Shown piece after piece: positions 56,170 to 64,000 of a stretch of 64,000 nt of DNA. Position 1 is the stretch's first letter, and each line of letters begins with the position of its first letter. The stretch is from Blasia pusilla (lineage: Eukaryota > Marchantiophyta > Marchantiopsida > Blasiales). The DNA is taken from NCBI GenBank assembly GCA_050084515.1, contig CM114272.1, positions 37,882,001-37,946,000 on the forward strand. Direction: 5' to 3'. The position numbers and the translations under genes were made by a program. The notes beneath the pieces are model-generated. The model was given only the letters and a program-made list of their open reading frames with translations. It made no database searches and was not told where the DNA came from.

Positions 56170-57150
56170 TACGATGACACCCTTGGATAGCACACCCATT
56201 GTGTGGTGTACCCCGGAGGAGGGTATTCGAGTGTTAGATCTCTTTGGAGGGATTAGCACCGGGTTAGCTGCTATTTTGCAAGCAGGAGTGCCAGTACAAA
56301 AATATATGTATGTGGAGAGTGATGATGTTGCAAGGTGCATCTCACTACGACATATGGCGCAGTTACCCCTATGTTTTCTCGACTTATTGTCTGCGTCCGC
56401 GGTACGGGGTACAAGAGTTCCCTACTAAGGGATATTTCGTTGCTAGGGGCGCAAGACTTAGAGCGGGTAGGGACCATTGATTTGGTCATTGCCGGTCGGC
56501 CATGTCAGGGCCAATCAAGTGCTGGACGAGGCAGCGTGTTGGCTGACACTCGGTCCAGGTTTTTTGGGGAGATGTTGAGGGTCTTACGGCAGCTGCACGA
56601 GCACCAGTCTCGTTCTCCACCCTACATTATGGAGAATGTGCCAATCTTAGGAGACTCCATGTCACGGGTGGTGATGAGTGCTCATCAGGTACGAGCCTCG
56701 ATCGGCCCAACAGTGTTCTTGGATGTGGCGAGTGTAGGTTCTAGAGCCCATCGCCCGCGTCTATGGTGGACCCACTTGGTGCCCCATGCGGTGTTATGGA
56801 GGGCGTATGCAAGAGTGGAGCGCCCCTCCCATTTGTTAGTGGATTCCATTTTGGATCCAAGTCGTCGCTCACAGGCAGTGAGGCACGATGATCGACCACC
56901 GTTGACTATGGTCAACAGGGAGGCAGGCCGTTGGCAGCCTTTCCCACATTTGTGAGTTTTCCTGCTTCCTTTACATACAAGGAGGCGGGTCCTGGCTTGG
57001 TTTGGGATGACCACGTTCAGAGGTTGGTGGAGCCCAACGCAGACAAGAGAGAGCGGGCGATGGGATTTTCCACATCAGTGATGGCACTACCGTCGGTATC
57101 AGAGGCATCACGACGCCATGTCTTGGGTCATGCGATGGACCTGAACTACT
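56170..57150 (+). pseudogene. R3 DNMT3-like cytosine-5 DNA methyltransferase (best copy, frameshifted)
   Basis: Motif I VLDLFGGISTGLAAIL is at 56231-56278, followed by the second strand YVESDDVARCISLRHMAQL. One frameshift near 56410-56430 separates this from the next frame (56335-56955). That frame has IDLVIAGRPCQGQSSAGRG with the catalytic Cys at codon 56503-56505, RFFGEMLRVLRQL, motif VI IMENVPILGD (56626 on) and motif VIII region FLDVASVGSRAHRPRLWWTH. After one more shift the C-terminal part has WDDHVQRLVEPN, ERAMGF (57051) and SRRHVLGHAMDL, as at the end of DNMT3. The motif order is unpermuted. It would add methyl groups to cytosine in DNA. Only the frameshifts prevent a full reading. Confidence 0.8.
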
Positions 57151-57690
57151 AGACATGGATCTTCAGCTTGGGAGTGGTTGAGCAGCGTCGGATGAGATCG
57201 CGACAGATCACACCGGTTGCGTTGGTGAGCCCCATGCCTACCGAGATAGTGGAGGCAGTGGCTGGGGGCGAGACCCGAGGAGATTGACACACCAGGGGAG
57301 ATTGAGAGAGACACCCTTGGACTTCTTGAGATGTTTTGCAGGTATGCTAGGAAATGATAGCCACAACATCCAGCGTGGTTCTGGGCAGTGCATGTGGAGG
57401 AGATTAGAGTTTGCAGTTGGCTACAGGAGAGCGGTCGAGTGTTGTTGTTCGAGACGGGGTTGCACCATAGCAACCACCGACACCCGTGCCAGAGAGTCCT
57501 ATTGTAGTCACGATGGAGACTTGGGAGCCAGATATAGGCCCTAAGTTGACAAGAGGAGAGCGGCGCCGAATACATTAGTTCCTCAGGAGTTATAGGAGCT
57601 GCTTTGCGTTTAGCATGGAGGATTTGGGTACACTGAAGGGACCGGGGATCTACATTGAGTTGACAAGTGATACGCCGATCTATATTGGAT
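57151..57690 (+). pseudogene. R3 linker and start of RT
   Basis: After the DNMT tail the linker has ALVSPMPTEIVEAVAGGETR and several stops. RT begins at LTRGERRR (57540) and SMEDLGTLKGPGIYIELTSD. At about 57680-57700 the frame jumps into DNMT-tail sequence through a short direct repeat (tctatattggatctatattgg), so the rest of RT is missing here and appears after the duplicated segment. Confidence 0.7.
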
Positions 57691-59207
57691 CTATATTGGA
57701 TCCACGCCATCGATCACAAGAAATGAGGCACAATGATCGATCGCCATTGACAATGGTCAATAGGATTGGCATGCCAGGGGCAGCCTTTCCCAGATTGGTG
57801 AGTTTTCCCGCTTCCTATGCATTCAAGGAGGCCGCACCTGGCTTGGTTTGGGATGACCAGGTACAGAGGTTGGTGGAGCCCAATTCCGATGAGCGAGAGT
57901 GAGCGATGGGATTCCCCACAAGAGTGACAACAGTACTGTCATTATCAGAGGTATTACGACATCATGTCTTGGATCAAGCGATGGACCTGAACTGCTTGAC
58001 ATGGATTTTCAACTTAGGAGTAGCTGAGCAACATCGTTTGAGGATGCAACAGATCACAATAGTTGCGTTGGTGAGCCCCATGCCTACAAAGACGGTTGAG
58101 AGAGTGGCTGGGGGTGAGACCCGAGGAGATCGACACACCAAGGGTGATCAAGAGAGACATCCTTGGACTTCTTGGGATGTTTTTCACGTACGCCAAGAGA
58201 TGGTAGCCACAACATCGAGCGTGGTTCTAGGTACTGCACATGGAGATCCGATTTTGCAGTTAGTTGTAGGGGAGCAATCGAGTTTTGTTGTCTAAGACGG
58301 GGTTGCACCATAGCAACCACCAACACCCATGCCGGAGAGTCTTACCATAGTCACGATGGAGATTTGGGAGCCAGATTTGGGCCCTAAGTTGATAGAAGGA
58401 GAGCGAGGCTGGATACACCAGTTCCTTAGGAGTTATAGGAGCTATTTTGCATTTAGTATGCAAGATTTGGATACGTTGAAGGGTCAAGGGATCCGCATTG
58501 AGTTTTTGAGTGACACGCCAATCTTCCGATGACCCTACGGATACGGTGACATGGAGAGGGCTTTGATTCAGAGTAGGAGCTAGGACTTGGTTGGAGTAGG
58601 ACTAGTGGAGATGTCGCACGGAGAGTATGCATCTGCCACTTTCATGCCCGCCAAGAAGGATGTGCATGGCAACTGGACGGATAGGCGGATGTGTGGAGAT
58701 TACCAACCTATCAATTGGTAGAAAAAGTTCGATAGGTATGCCATGCCCAATCCTGAGGAGATCTTTGATACTATTGGGCATGCAAAGGTCTTCAGTTCGT
58801 TAGATCTTTGAGCCAGATACCATCAGCTACCTATCAGATTGGAGGACAGGCACAAGACAGCATTTTGGGGCATCGATCCTCACGAGAAGGATTGCTTGGA
58901 CCACTAGCGGTTCTTACCATTTGGGTTAAAGAACACCCGGACTGAGTTTCAGAGGGTCATGGATAGGATCTTGGCAAGTCTGGATTTTTCTATGTGTGAT
59001 ATTGATGACATCGTAGTCTTTAGCGCCACGGTTGAGGAGCATGAGCAACATCTAGAGGAGGTATTTTGGCGATTGCAGTAACATACGCTGAAGTTACATC
59101 CAGGCAAGTGCAAGTTCTTCTACGACCATATTGAGTACTTAGATCATACGATATACCCTAGTGGCCTTGGTGTGCAGCAGACGAAGGTAGAGGCTATTTC
59201 ACACATT
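57691..59207 (+). pseudogene. Second DNMT tail, linker and RT (duplicated segment)
   Basis: It repeats the DNMT C-terminal part (SILDPRHRSQ, PGLVWDDQVQRLVEPN, then MGFPTRVT), the linker (ALVSPMPTKTVERVAGGETR) and RT (LGTLKGQGIRIEFLSDTPIF, KKDVHGNWTDRRMCGDYQPI, FSATVEEHEQHLEEVFW). The catalytic YIDD reads DIDD near 58995. It is cut at 59207 in KVEAISHI by R4. The arrangement suggests a template switch between two copies during reverse transcription or unequal recombination. Confidence 0.7.
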
Positions 59208-59983
59208 TGTCGTGCGCATACACATCACTACACAACATACATCCCTGTCACCGAATACACACAGAAACACGCACAATCCCATGCTAACTCATGGCATCCA
59301 AACACAGAGGCGAGAAGTACCAAAATATCTCCAATTAAAGTAAGATCCAATCTCTCTCTACACCATCTCATACCATAGCTCTCAAAGGTGTGCACTCTCT
59401 CTCATGTCAAACCAAACCCACTCTCCTAATGAGAGGCTTGGGTTACACTCAGAAGGCAAGGGACCATAGCTCTGCCGCCTCATGCCAAGAGATTCAACAA
59501 AGAGAGAATAAGCTCTCAAGCTCTCTCTCCTTGAGGTATACCCCTCCCCTCTCCCAAGCTCTCTCCATGGTAACCTACCTATTCTCTCAAGTCATCTCCT
59601 TGGCTCTTGACCTGATGTAGGAGGTCAAGGGCCACTTACCATAAATATAAAGTCGATCATATACTCAAAATGGTACTTACCTAAAATAGTAAGTTCCTCA
59701 ATATGGCTCCAAGTGAGTTGAAACGAAGGGGAAACTTGCTCACTCAGATTTTCCGGGATCTCAGTAGGTCATCCTCAACCTATTGAGCCTGTCCTCCACT
59801 ACTCACAAAGGCACTCTACTAGATCTCACCGATCTATCCTAAAAGACGTGACAGTTGTCGTGCGCATACACATCGCTACATAACACACATCGCTGTCACC
59901 GAACACACACACAAACACGCACGATCCCATGCTAACTCATGGCATCCAAATACGGAGGCGAGAAGTACCAAAATATTTGCAAT
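59208..59983 (-). repeat. R4 3' terminal blocks, order B-A-B
   Basis: In plus-strand coordinates, outer block B is at 59208-59333, block A at 59334-59853 (ending gacgtgaca) and inner block B at 59854-59983. The outer end TGTCGTGCGCATAC matches 17444 and 3674. The order is the same as at the 3' end of B1. Confidence 0.75.
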
Positions 59984-59994
59984 CGCCCCCCTAG
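59984..59994 (-). promoter_or_regulatory. Candidate polypurine tract of R4
   Basis: The minus strand reads ccagctaggggggcg immediately upstream of inner block B. It matches the candidate of B1 in position (gctagaggggtgg). Confidence 0.45.
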
Positions 59995-60169
59995 CTGGTG
60001 GTTAGGTCTCTCTAACTCCAATTAGCCATCAATCCCTATCTACCACGACGTACATCTCTAGGGTGCTAAGAGCAAAAAGGCCGGGTGCTCATGTGGCCCC
60101 ATCGTTAGTCGCCTTCCTATCATCCATGTCACAAAAAAAGTCGGAATCCAAACGTGCCTAGTATCTCCT

Positions 60170-60715
60170 CTATGTACATTTGGGACACATCCATCGTCCC
60201 CGAGGAACCCTAGTGAGAGGTGGCGTCAGACATGCCATATGCCAACCTCTCGAACATCCATCACAGACTAGCATCATGGCCGCACCACGAGTAGAACCAC
60301 ACAACATACAATGCAAGCCTACAGGAACTACTGTTAAGCTCGGATCTACTGTACCATCAATGTTAGGAAGGTGACGTGGCACGCAATTACTCACATGGTC
60401 CTTCCATACCATACCATCGCGTCCCTCGTGCAAGAGAACACCGGATGGCAAAACGTCACGCACTCTCAGGATAGTGCGCCCTGCAGTCACATCCAATGTC
60501 ATTGGTGCCGTCTGTTGCAAGTAGACATTATCTCCTTGATGAAACCTCCGGATAGTTGGTCGATAACCACCACCCCGAATAGTCGCATACCTCAACGTAT
60601 CCCGATGTTGCGCAATGGCCAAGTTCTCGAGCGCCATGGGTATCACTCTCCAAAACAACTCAGCCCTCTGAGAACATGCTCGCATCCATACATCTGGATC
60701 ATCAAGGTCCAGCAC
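60170..60715 (-). CDS. R4 integrase C-terminal region with PHD finger (intact finger)
   Basis: An open frame of 181 codons, the end of the polyprotein (it has no start of its own). DLDDPDVWMRACSQRAELFW opens it, then GDNVYLQQTAPMTLDV and WKDHVSNCVPRHLPN. The last 46 residues (60173-60313) form a C4HC3 PHD finger: CMLC, VCDGC, GWHMAC, then after 14 residues CPKC, with stop. All eight zinc ligands are present. PHD fingers of this class bind the unmodified or methylated tail of histone H3, so this would direct integration or protein binding to chromatin. Integrases of related gypsy elements use a chromodomain in this position, so this is an unusual replacement. Confidence 0.75.
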   Translation of the reverse strand: MLDLDDPDVWMRACSQRAELFWRVIPMALENLAIAQHRDTLRYATIRGGGYRPTIRRFHQGDNVYLQQTAPMTLDVTAGRTILRVRDVLPSGVLLHEGRDGMVWKDHVSNCVPRHLPNIDGTVDPSLTVVPVGLHCMLCGSTRGAAMMLVCDGCSRGWHMACLTPPLTRVPRGRWMCPKCT

Positions 60716-61430
60716 CTCACCAGCATCTCGACGAATGGCCGTAGGTAAATCTGGCTCTCAGCCATAAAGTAGCAAGTACGGTGAAAAAGACGCTAAGGAT
60801 TCCAACCTGATGAATCTGTATCCCATCGCCAACCATGGCAACTGGAGGTCCCAATCTCCTAGGTGATCTCTCTACAAGCCATACTTGGGTAAACCCCTCT
60901 TCATCGTCTGCACAACTCTCTCCGCTAATCCATCCGCCTTGGGATGATCTCGCGAAGTCGTGCGCTGGTCGATCAGCGCCTGATCACACAAGGCCTGAAA
61001 CTCACTTCGAAACTCGGTACCCTGGTCTGTGAACACCTCATCCGATGTGCCATAATGACTCAGCACTCTGTCAAGGAAGGCATAAGCTACTCCCTTACTC
61101 ACTTTGTCAGGAAATGCAACCAACTCGATCCACTTCGAGAAGTGCTCGACCATCACCAACACATAACAACTATGACGCTCTGTCAAAGGCAAAGGTCCTG
61201 CAAAATCCAAACTCCATCTATACTCTAAGCCCATGATCGGTAATGGATGCAATTGTGGAGTCAGAGCATTGAACGATGCTCGGACCCGATCACACACCAT
61301 GAACCTGGCAACAAACTGTTGAACGTCAGTCTGCATGCCTCGCCACCAATAGTGAATCTGGAGCAAGTTGTACGTCCGCTTCACCCCAAAGTGACCCAAC
61401 TCCTTGTGGGCATGCTGCACTAGTCGTGCT
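60716..61430 (-). pseudogene. R4 integrase (H2C2 zinc region and DDE core)
   Basis: The 182-codon frame at 60872-61420 holds the H2C2 region (AHKELGHFGVKRTYNLL, then ARFMVCDRV, where the first Cys of the pair is Phe). It also holds the DDE core: WSLDFAGPLPLTERHSCYVL, VFTDQGTEFRSEFQALCDQA and DHPKADGLAERVVQTMKRG with the catalytic Glu. The three acidic residues are all present. The zinc site is damaged by the C to F change, and the core continues with one stop into the next frame (to 60715). It lies between RNase H and the PHD segment, in the standard gypsy order. Confidence 0.75.
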
Positions 61431-61432
61431 CT

Positions 61433-62461
61433 CTACGAAGGATGTGGCACTATGCGTACTTTGCCATCATCCCAAATCCTCAAAACATGTGTCCCCTCCC
61501 AACGGAACCGTCTGGTTTGGTGTAGGATCCAATCCCGCTCTCTAGCACCCATGGTGCTCGCAACGTTGCGAGTCCAAAGGTACTCCAAGACTACTCCATC
61601 ATCATGAATATCTTGGCCTTCTGTCGTCTCCTCAGTAGCCTCGGGATCTAGGGACTCACCACTAGACCTCGCCATCGAAGTCTCCACACTTTGGCTCTCC
61701 ATAGCCAACATGCCTAAATAGGCTGATGTGTGCCATCCTAGCACTGACTCCTCATCACTCTCTCCATGCCATCGAGCTCCAGTCGCATCTCGCAGACTCG
61801 AGCATGGGTTACGACTCAACCCATCTGCATCTTGGTTGAGCGTTCTAGGTCCATATACCACCTCAAAATCATACTCCTGCAACAACAGAGCCCATCTTGC
61901 AAGCTTCCTTGTAAGCTTGTCGGACTCCATCAACCACTTCAGTGGTTGATGATCAATAATGATCGTAAAGGGGTTTTCGAATAAGTAAAACCTGAAATGC
62001 ACAACAACCCACACTCCAGCCAAGCACTCACCCTCATACAAGTTGTACTTTGCCTGTGCAGCGTTGTTCAAGCGGCTAGTGTAAGCCACCATGAACTCTC
62101 TACCCTCATCATCATGCAAGGTGAGCATTGCTCCAAGCCCCAACATGCTCCAATCTGTGTGCAATTGGAAAAGACGCCCCTTGATCGGTCTCCTCAAGAT
62201 GGGCGCAGACGTCAACCTGTTGTTGAGCAATTGAAATGCTTGCTCCTGCTCATCCCCCCAGTGCCACTCGTGATCCACCTTGGTCAGCAAGGTCAACGGC
62301 TTTGCAATCGAACTGAATCCCTTGACGGACCACCGATAGAAGTTTGCCAATCCCATGAATGCGTGAACACGGCTCATATCTGTAGGGCGTGGAATGCGTG
62401 AGATAGCCTCTACCTTCGTCTGTTGAACACCAAGGCTCCCTGGGTATATCGTATGACCCAA
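61433..62461 (-). CDS. R4 RT thumb, RNase H and integrase start
   Basis: A 342-codon uninterrupted frame beginning GHTIYPGSLGVQQTKVEAIS, part of the polyprotein. It contains the RT thumb (FMGLANFYRWSVKGFSSIAK), RNase H (TDWSMLGLGAMLTLHDDEGR, YTSRLNNAAQAKYNLYEGE, IIDHQPLKWLM, NQDADGLSRNP) and a variable linker rich in Glu and Ser. The integrase N-terminal region starts near the end (RDWILHQTRRFRWEG, HVLRIW). The RNase H residues are all in their normal places. It follows the RT segment 62471-62957 with one in-frame stop. Confidence 0.8.
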   Translation of the reverse strand: MGHTIYPGSLGVQQTKVEAISRIPRPTDMSRVHAFMGLANFYRWSVKGFSSIAKPLTLLTKVDHEWHWGDEQEQAFQLLNNRLTSAPILRRPIKGRLFQLHTDWSMLGLGAMLTLHDDEGREFMVAYTSRLNNAAQAKYNLYEGECLAGVWVVVHFRFYLFENPFTIIIDHQPLKWLMESDKLTRKLARWALLLQEYDFEVVYGPRTLNQDADGLSRNPCSSLRDATGARWHGESDEESVLGWHTSAYLGMLAMESQSVETSMARSSGESLDPEATEETTEGQDIHDDGVVLEYLWTRNVASTMGARERDWILHQTRRFRWEGTHVLRIWDDGKVRIVPHPS

Positions 62462-62470
62462 GTACTCAAT

Positions 62471-62957
62471 CTAGTTGCACTTGCTTGGATGTAGCTTCAG
62501 CCCATGTAATTGCAATCGTTGAAACACCTCCTCTAGATGTCGCTCATGCTCCTCAACCGTGGCGCTAAAGACTACGATGTCATCAATATAACACCTAGAA
62601 AAATCTAGACCAGCCAAGATCCTATCCATGACCCTCTGAAACTCAGCCGGGGCGTTCTTTAATCCAAATGGGAAGAACTGCCACTGATACAAAAAATCCT
62701 TCCCGTGAGGATCAATGCCCCAAAATGTCGTCTTCTTCCTGTCCTCCAATTTGATAGGCAGCTGATGGTATCCAGCTCGCAAATCCAATGAACTGAAGAT
62801 CTTTGCGTGACCAATCGCATCAAAGATCTCCTCAGGGATGGGCATGGCATACCTATCAGACTTCGTCTGCCGATTGATAGGTCGGTAATCCCCACACATC
62901 CGTCTATCCATCCAATTGCCATGCACATCCTTCTTGGCAAGCATGACAGTGGCAGAA
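62471..62957 (-). pseudogene. R4 reverse transcriptase fingers and palm
   Basis: 157 codons: KKDVHGNWMDRRMCGDYRPI, FSSLDLRAGYHQLPIKLEDR, FWGIDPHGKDFLYQWQFFPF, then the catalytic YIDD within CYIDDIVVFSATVEEHERHL. All RT motifs of the palm are kept. The N-terminal RT (about 60 residues) and all upstream domains are missing: at 62958 the frame is fused to gag-like sequence (GERVEEF). The frame ends at a TAG near 62470. Confidence 0.8.
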
Positions 62958-63344
62958 ACTCCTCTACACGCTCCCCCTCATCTGAAGACGACAGAGAAGG
63001 AGATCGAGGTGGTCTCTCACGTGGAGACCCTCGAAACCTCGCACCACTCCGGGTAAACCCTCTAGAGCTACTCTCAGGTCCACTACCTCACCTCTCAAAA
63101 TCCTGAAAGGACGCCGTGATGGCCCTCGTGCCCCTCTCACACGTTCAATCTCAACCTCGCGAGTAATCCCTCAATCACTTATCCCAAACATGCGGCACTT
63201 GATCTACACTCTCCCTCCCTGAGACGTGTAACATGCGGCAACAAGCGACGTGGTGCGGAAAATCGACCAGGCTATCATCTCATCGACAACCTACCCTCAA
63301 CTCCGGACATCCCACACAGGTCTATGTCCCCTTCTATCGAATCG
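62958..63344 (-). pseudogene. R4 leader and start of gag, fused to RT
   Basis: The minus-strand sequence matches the R1/R3 gag start (SSDEGERVEEF; arg-gly-his phrases near 63130) and the last part of the leader (ggacatagacctgtgtggga near 63318). The join at 62958 to RT deletes the rest of gag, protease and DNMT. The 5' block A is missing. Confidence 0.6.
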
Positions 63345-63588
63345 AACTTCTATCAATGGTACATCAAGGGTTTCAGCTCGATTGCAAAGCCATTGACCTT
63401 GTGGACCAAGGTGGATCAAGAATGGCACTAGAGGGATGAGCTTGAGAGAGCATTTCAGATGCTTAAGGATAAATTGACATCCGCGTGCATATTGAGGAGA
63501 CCGATCAAGGGGCGTCCTTTCCAGTTGCATACTGATTGGAGCATATTGGGGCTTGGAGCCGTGCTCACCCAATATGACGATAATGGTA
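63345..63588 (+). pseudogene. R3 reverse transcriptase-RNase H hinge, resumed
   Basis: It starts with gaacttctatcaatggtaca, coding FYQWYIKGFSSIAKPLTLW and continuing through ERAFQMLKDKLTS, LRRPIKGRPFQLH to LGAVLTQYDDN. It fits the R3 reading after KVEAISHI (59204) with about 85 bases missing. It is cut at 63588 by the CACTA terminus. Confidence 0.65.
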
Positions 63589-64000
63589 CACTAGTAGAAA
63601 AGGGGCTATTTTAAACCCAGTGGTTAGTGACTCATGTTACTAAGAGTCATAAGAATTACTAATAGTTACTCTACAACCAATCAAGAGACTCGTTTATTAC
63701 TCATATTATTGTGGAGTCACAATTACTTACTCGAGTAAACTTGTAGAGGGAAGAGCTTTTTTTTTACCTACTAACTCATGCCTAAACGGCTCATGAACTA
63801 CTTCTTCCTAATAATAAATAATGATAGGGTCCTCTTTAAAGCGCTTTAGAAGTGACTATATCTCAAGGGAGAGGGGCAAAAGGGATGCTAGTAGGGTTGC
63901 CGTCCTTCGCGCTCTTGCTTGCTCTCTCTTCTTGCACTCGCAAGTATTTTTGGAACTCTTTGTTTGTTCATCCGTTTGTTCCTACTTTTCATTTTTGTTT
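63589..64000 (+). mobile_element. CACTA-type DNA transposon terminus (5' end, runs off the window)
   Basis: It begins CACTAGTAGAAAAGGGGC, the classic CACTA/EnSpm-type terminal inverted repeat, inserted in the RNase H of R3 directly after gta. Downstream to about 63760 there are many short words of the gagtcac/agtgactc/gttact kind in both orientations, like subterminal transposase-binding repeats. No transposase is visible within the remaining bases. Confidence 0.65.

Larger units (their letters stand above)
51502..59207 (+). mobile_element. R3: Ty3/gypsy-type element, family A, main part
   Basis: It starts with TGTATCACGTCTTTTAGG in R5 sequence. Order: block A, leader, gag, protease, DNMT, start of RT, then a repeated segment (57691 onward) from the DNMT tail to RT, cut at 59207 by R4 and resumed at about 63345-63588. 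It has the fewest lesions of the plus-strand copies. R3 carries the most intact DNMT of the window. Confidence 0.8.
59208..63344 (-). mobile_element. R4: family A-like gypsy element, minus strand, internally deleted
   Basis: From the right: leader and gag start (63344-62958) fused directly to RT, then RT, RNase H, integrase, PHD finger, polypurine tract and terminal blocks B-A-B ending at 59208. The 5' block A, most of gag, protease and DNMT are gone. R4 interrupts R3. About 85 bases of R3 are lost at the site. It has the best preserved pol in the window. Confidence 0.75.

Noticed and set aside
59208-62957. DIRS/Ngaro-type element, suggested by the B-A-B repeat order
   Set aside because: The pol of R4 and B1 contains H2C2 and DDE integrase motifs and no tyrosine recombinase, and B1 has a 4-base target duplication. 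Only the repeat topology resembles that group.

Overview
The window looks like repeat-rich nuclear DNA from a plant-lineage eukaryote, most likely a charophyte green alga such as Chara. This is inferred from several signs: large introns, nested LTR-type retroelements of the Ty3/gypsy and Ty1/copia classes, MULE-like and CACTA-like DNA transposons, no bacterial operons, and gypsy elements that carry a DNMT3-like cytosine methyltransferase. DNMT-bearing retrotransposons are known from charophytes and dinoflagellates. No gene in the window is fully intact as read here; almost all coding regions carry frameshifts and in-frame stops.

Layout. Bases 1-2926 hold no recognisable gene. Bases 2927-4400 are terminal-repeat debris of gypsy family A in both orientations, invaded by GA/CT microsatellites. 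Element R1 (family A, +) starts at 4401 and runs through gag, protease, DNMT and reverse transcriptase (RT) to 12168. There element B1 (family B, +, 12169-46053) is inserted into the RT, with a 4-base AGGA duplication, and R1 resumes at 46054-46609. B1 is itself split between gag and protease by about 25 kb (roughly 14984-39830). That insert contains a MULE-like transposase (minus strand, 15397-19610), a long split gene for a ParB-like domain plus an N4/N6-type DNA methyltransferase (+, 20662-39189), a LINE fragment, a copia element, a decayed coiled-coil gene and a solo terminal repeat. Short purine-rich inverted repeats lie at or near both ends, so it may be one giant DNA transposon. Element R5 (family B, +) starts at 46610 and is cut at 51502 by R3 (family A, +). 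R3 has the best-preserved DNMT and is cut at 59208 by R4 (minus strand, internally deleted, good pol with a C-terminal PHD finger). R3 resumes at about 63345 and is cut at 63589 by a CACTA-type terminus that runs out of the window.

How the parts work together. The gypsy elements have a gag with CCHC knuckles, an aspartic protease, a DNMT3-like domain between protease and RT, then RT, RNase H, an H2C2/DDE integrase and a C-terminal PHD finger. One polyprotein would thus combine a DNA-methylation writer and a probable histone reader. Their terminal repeats have an odd order: one block (A) at the 5' end and B-A-B at the 3' end, with A-B solo units elsewhere. This resembles the split direct repeats of PAT/Ngaro elements, although the pol encodes a DDE integrase.

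Five arrays of a 26-27 bp perfect or near-perfect palindrome (arm GCAACCCGTCGGA) at regular 51-65 bp spacing lie in or beside the introns of the ParB-methyltransferase gene and in the MULE transposase gene. They are the most unusual non-coding signal in the window.
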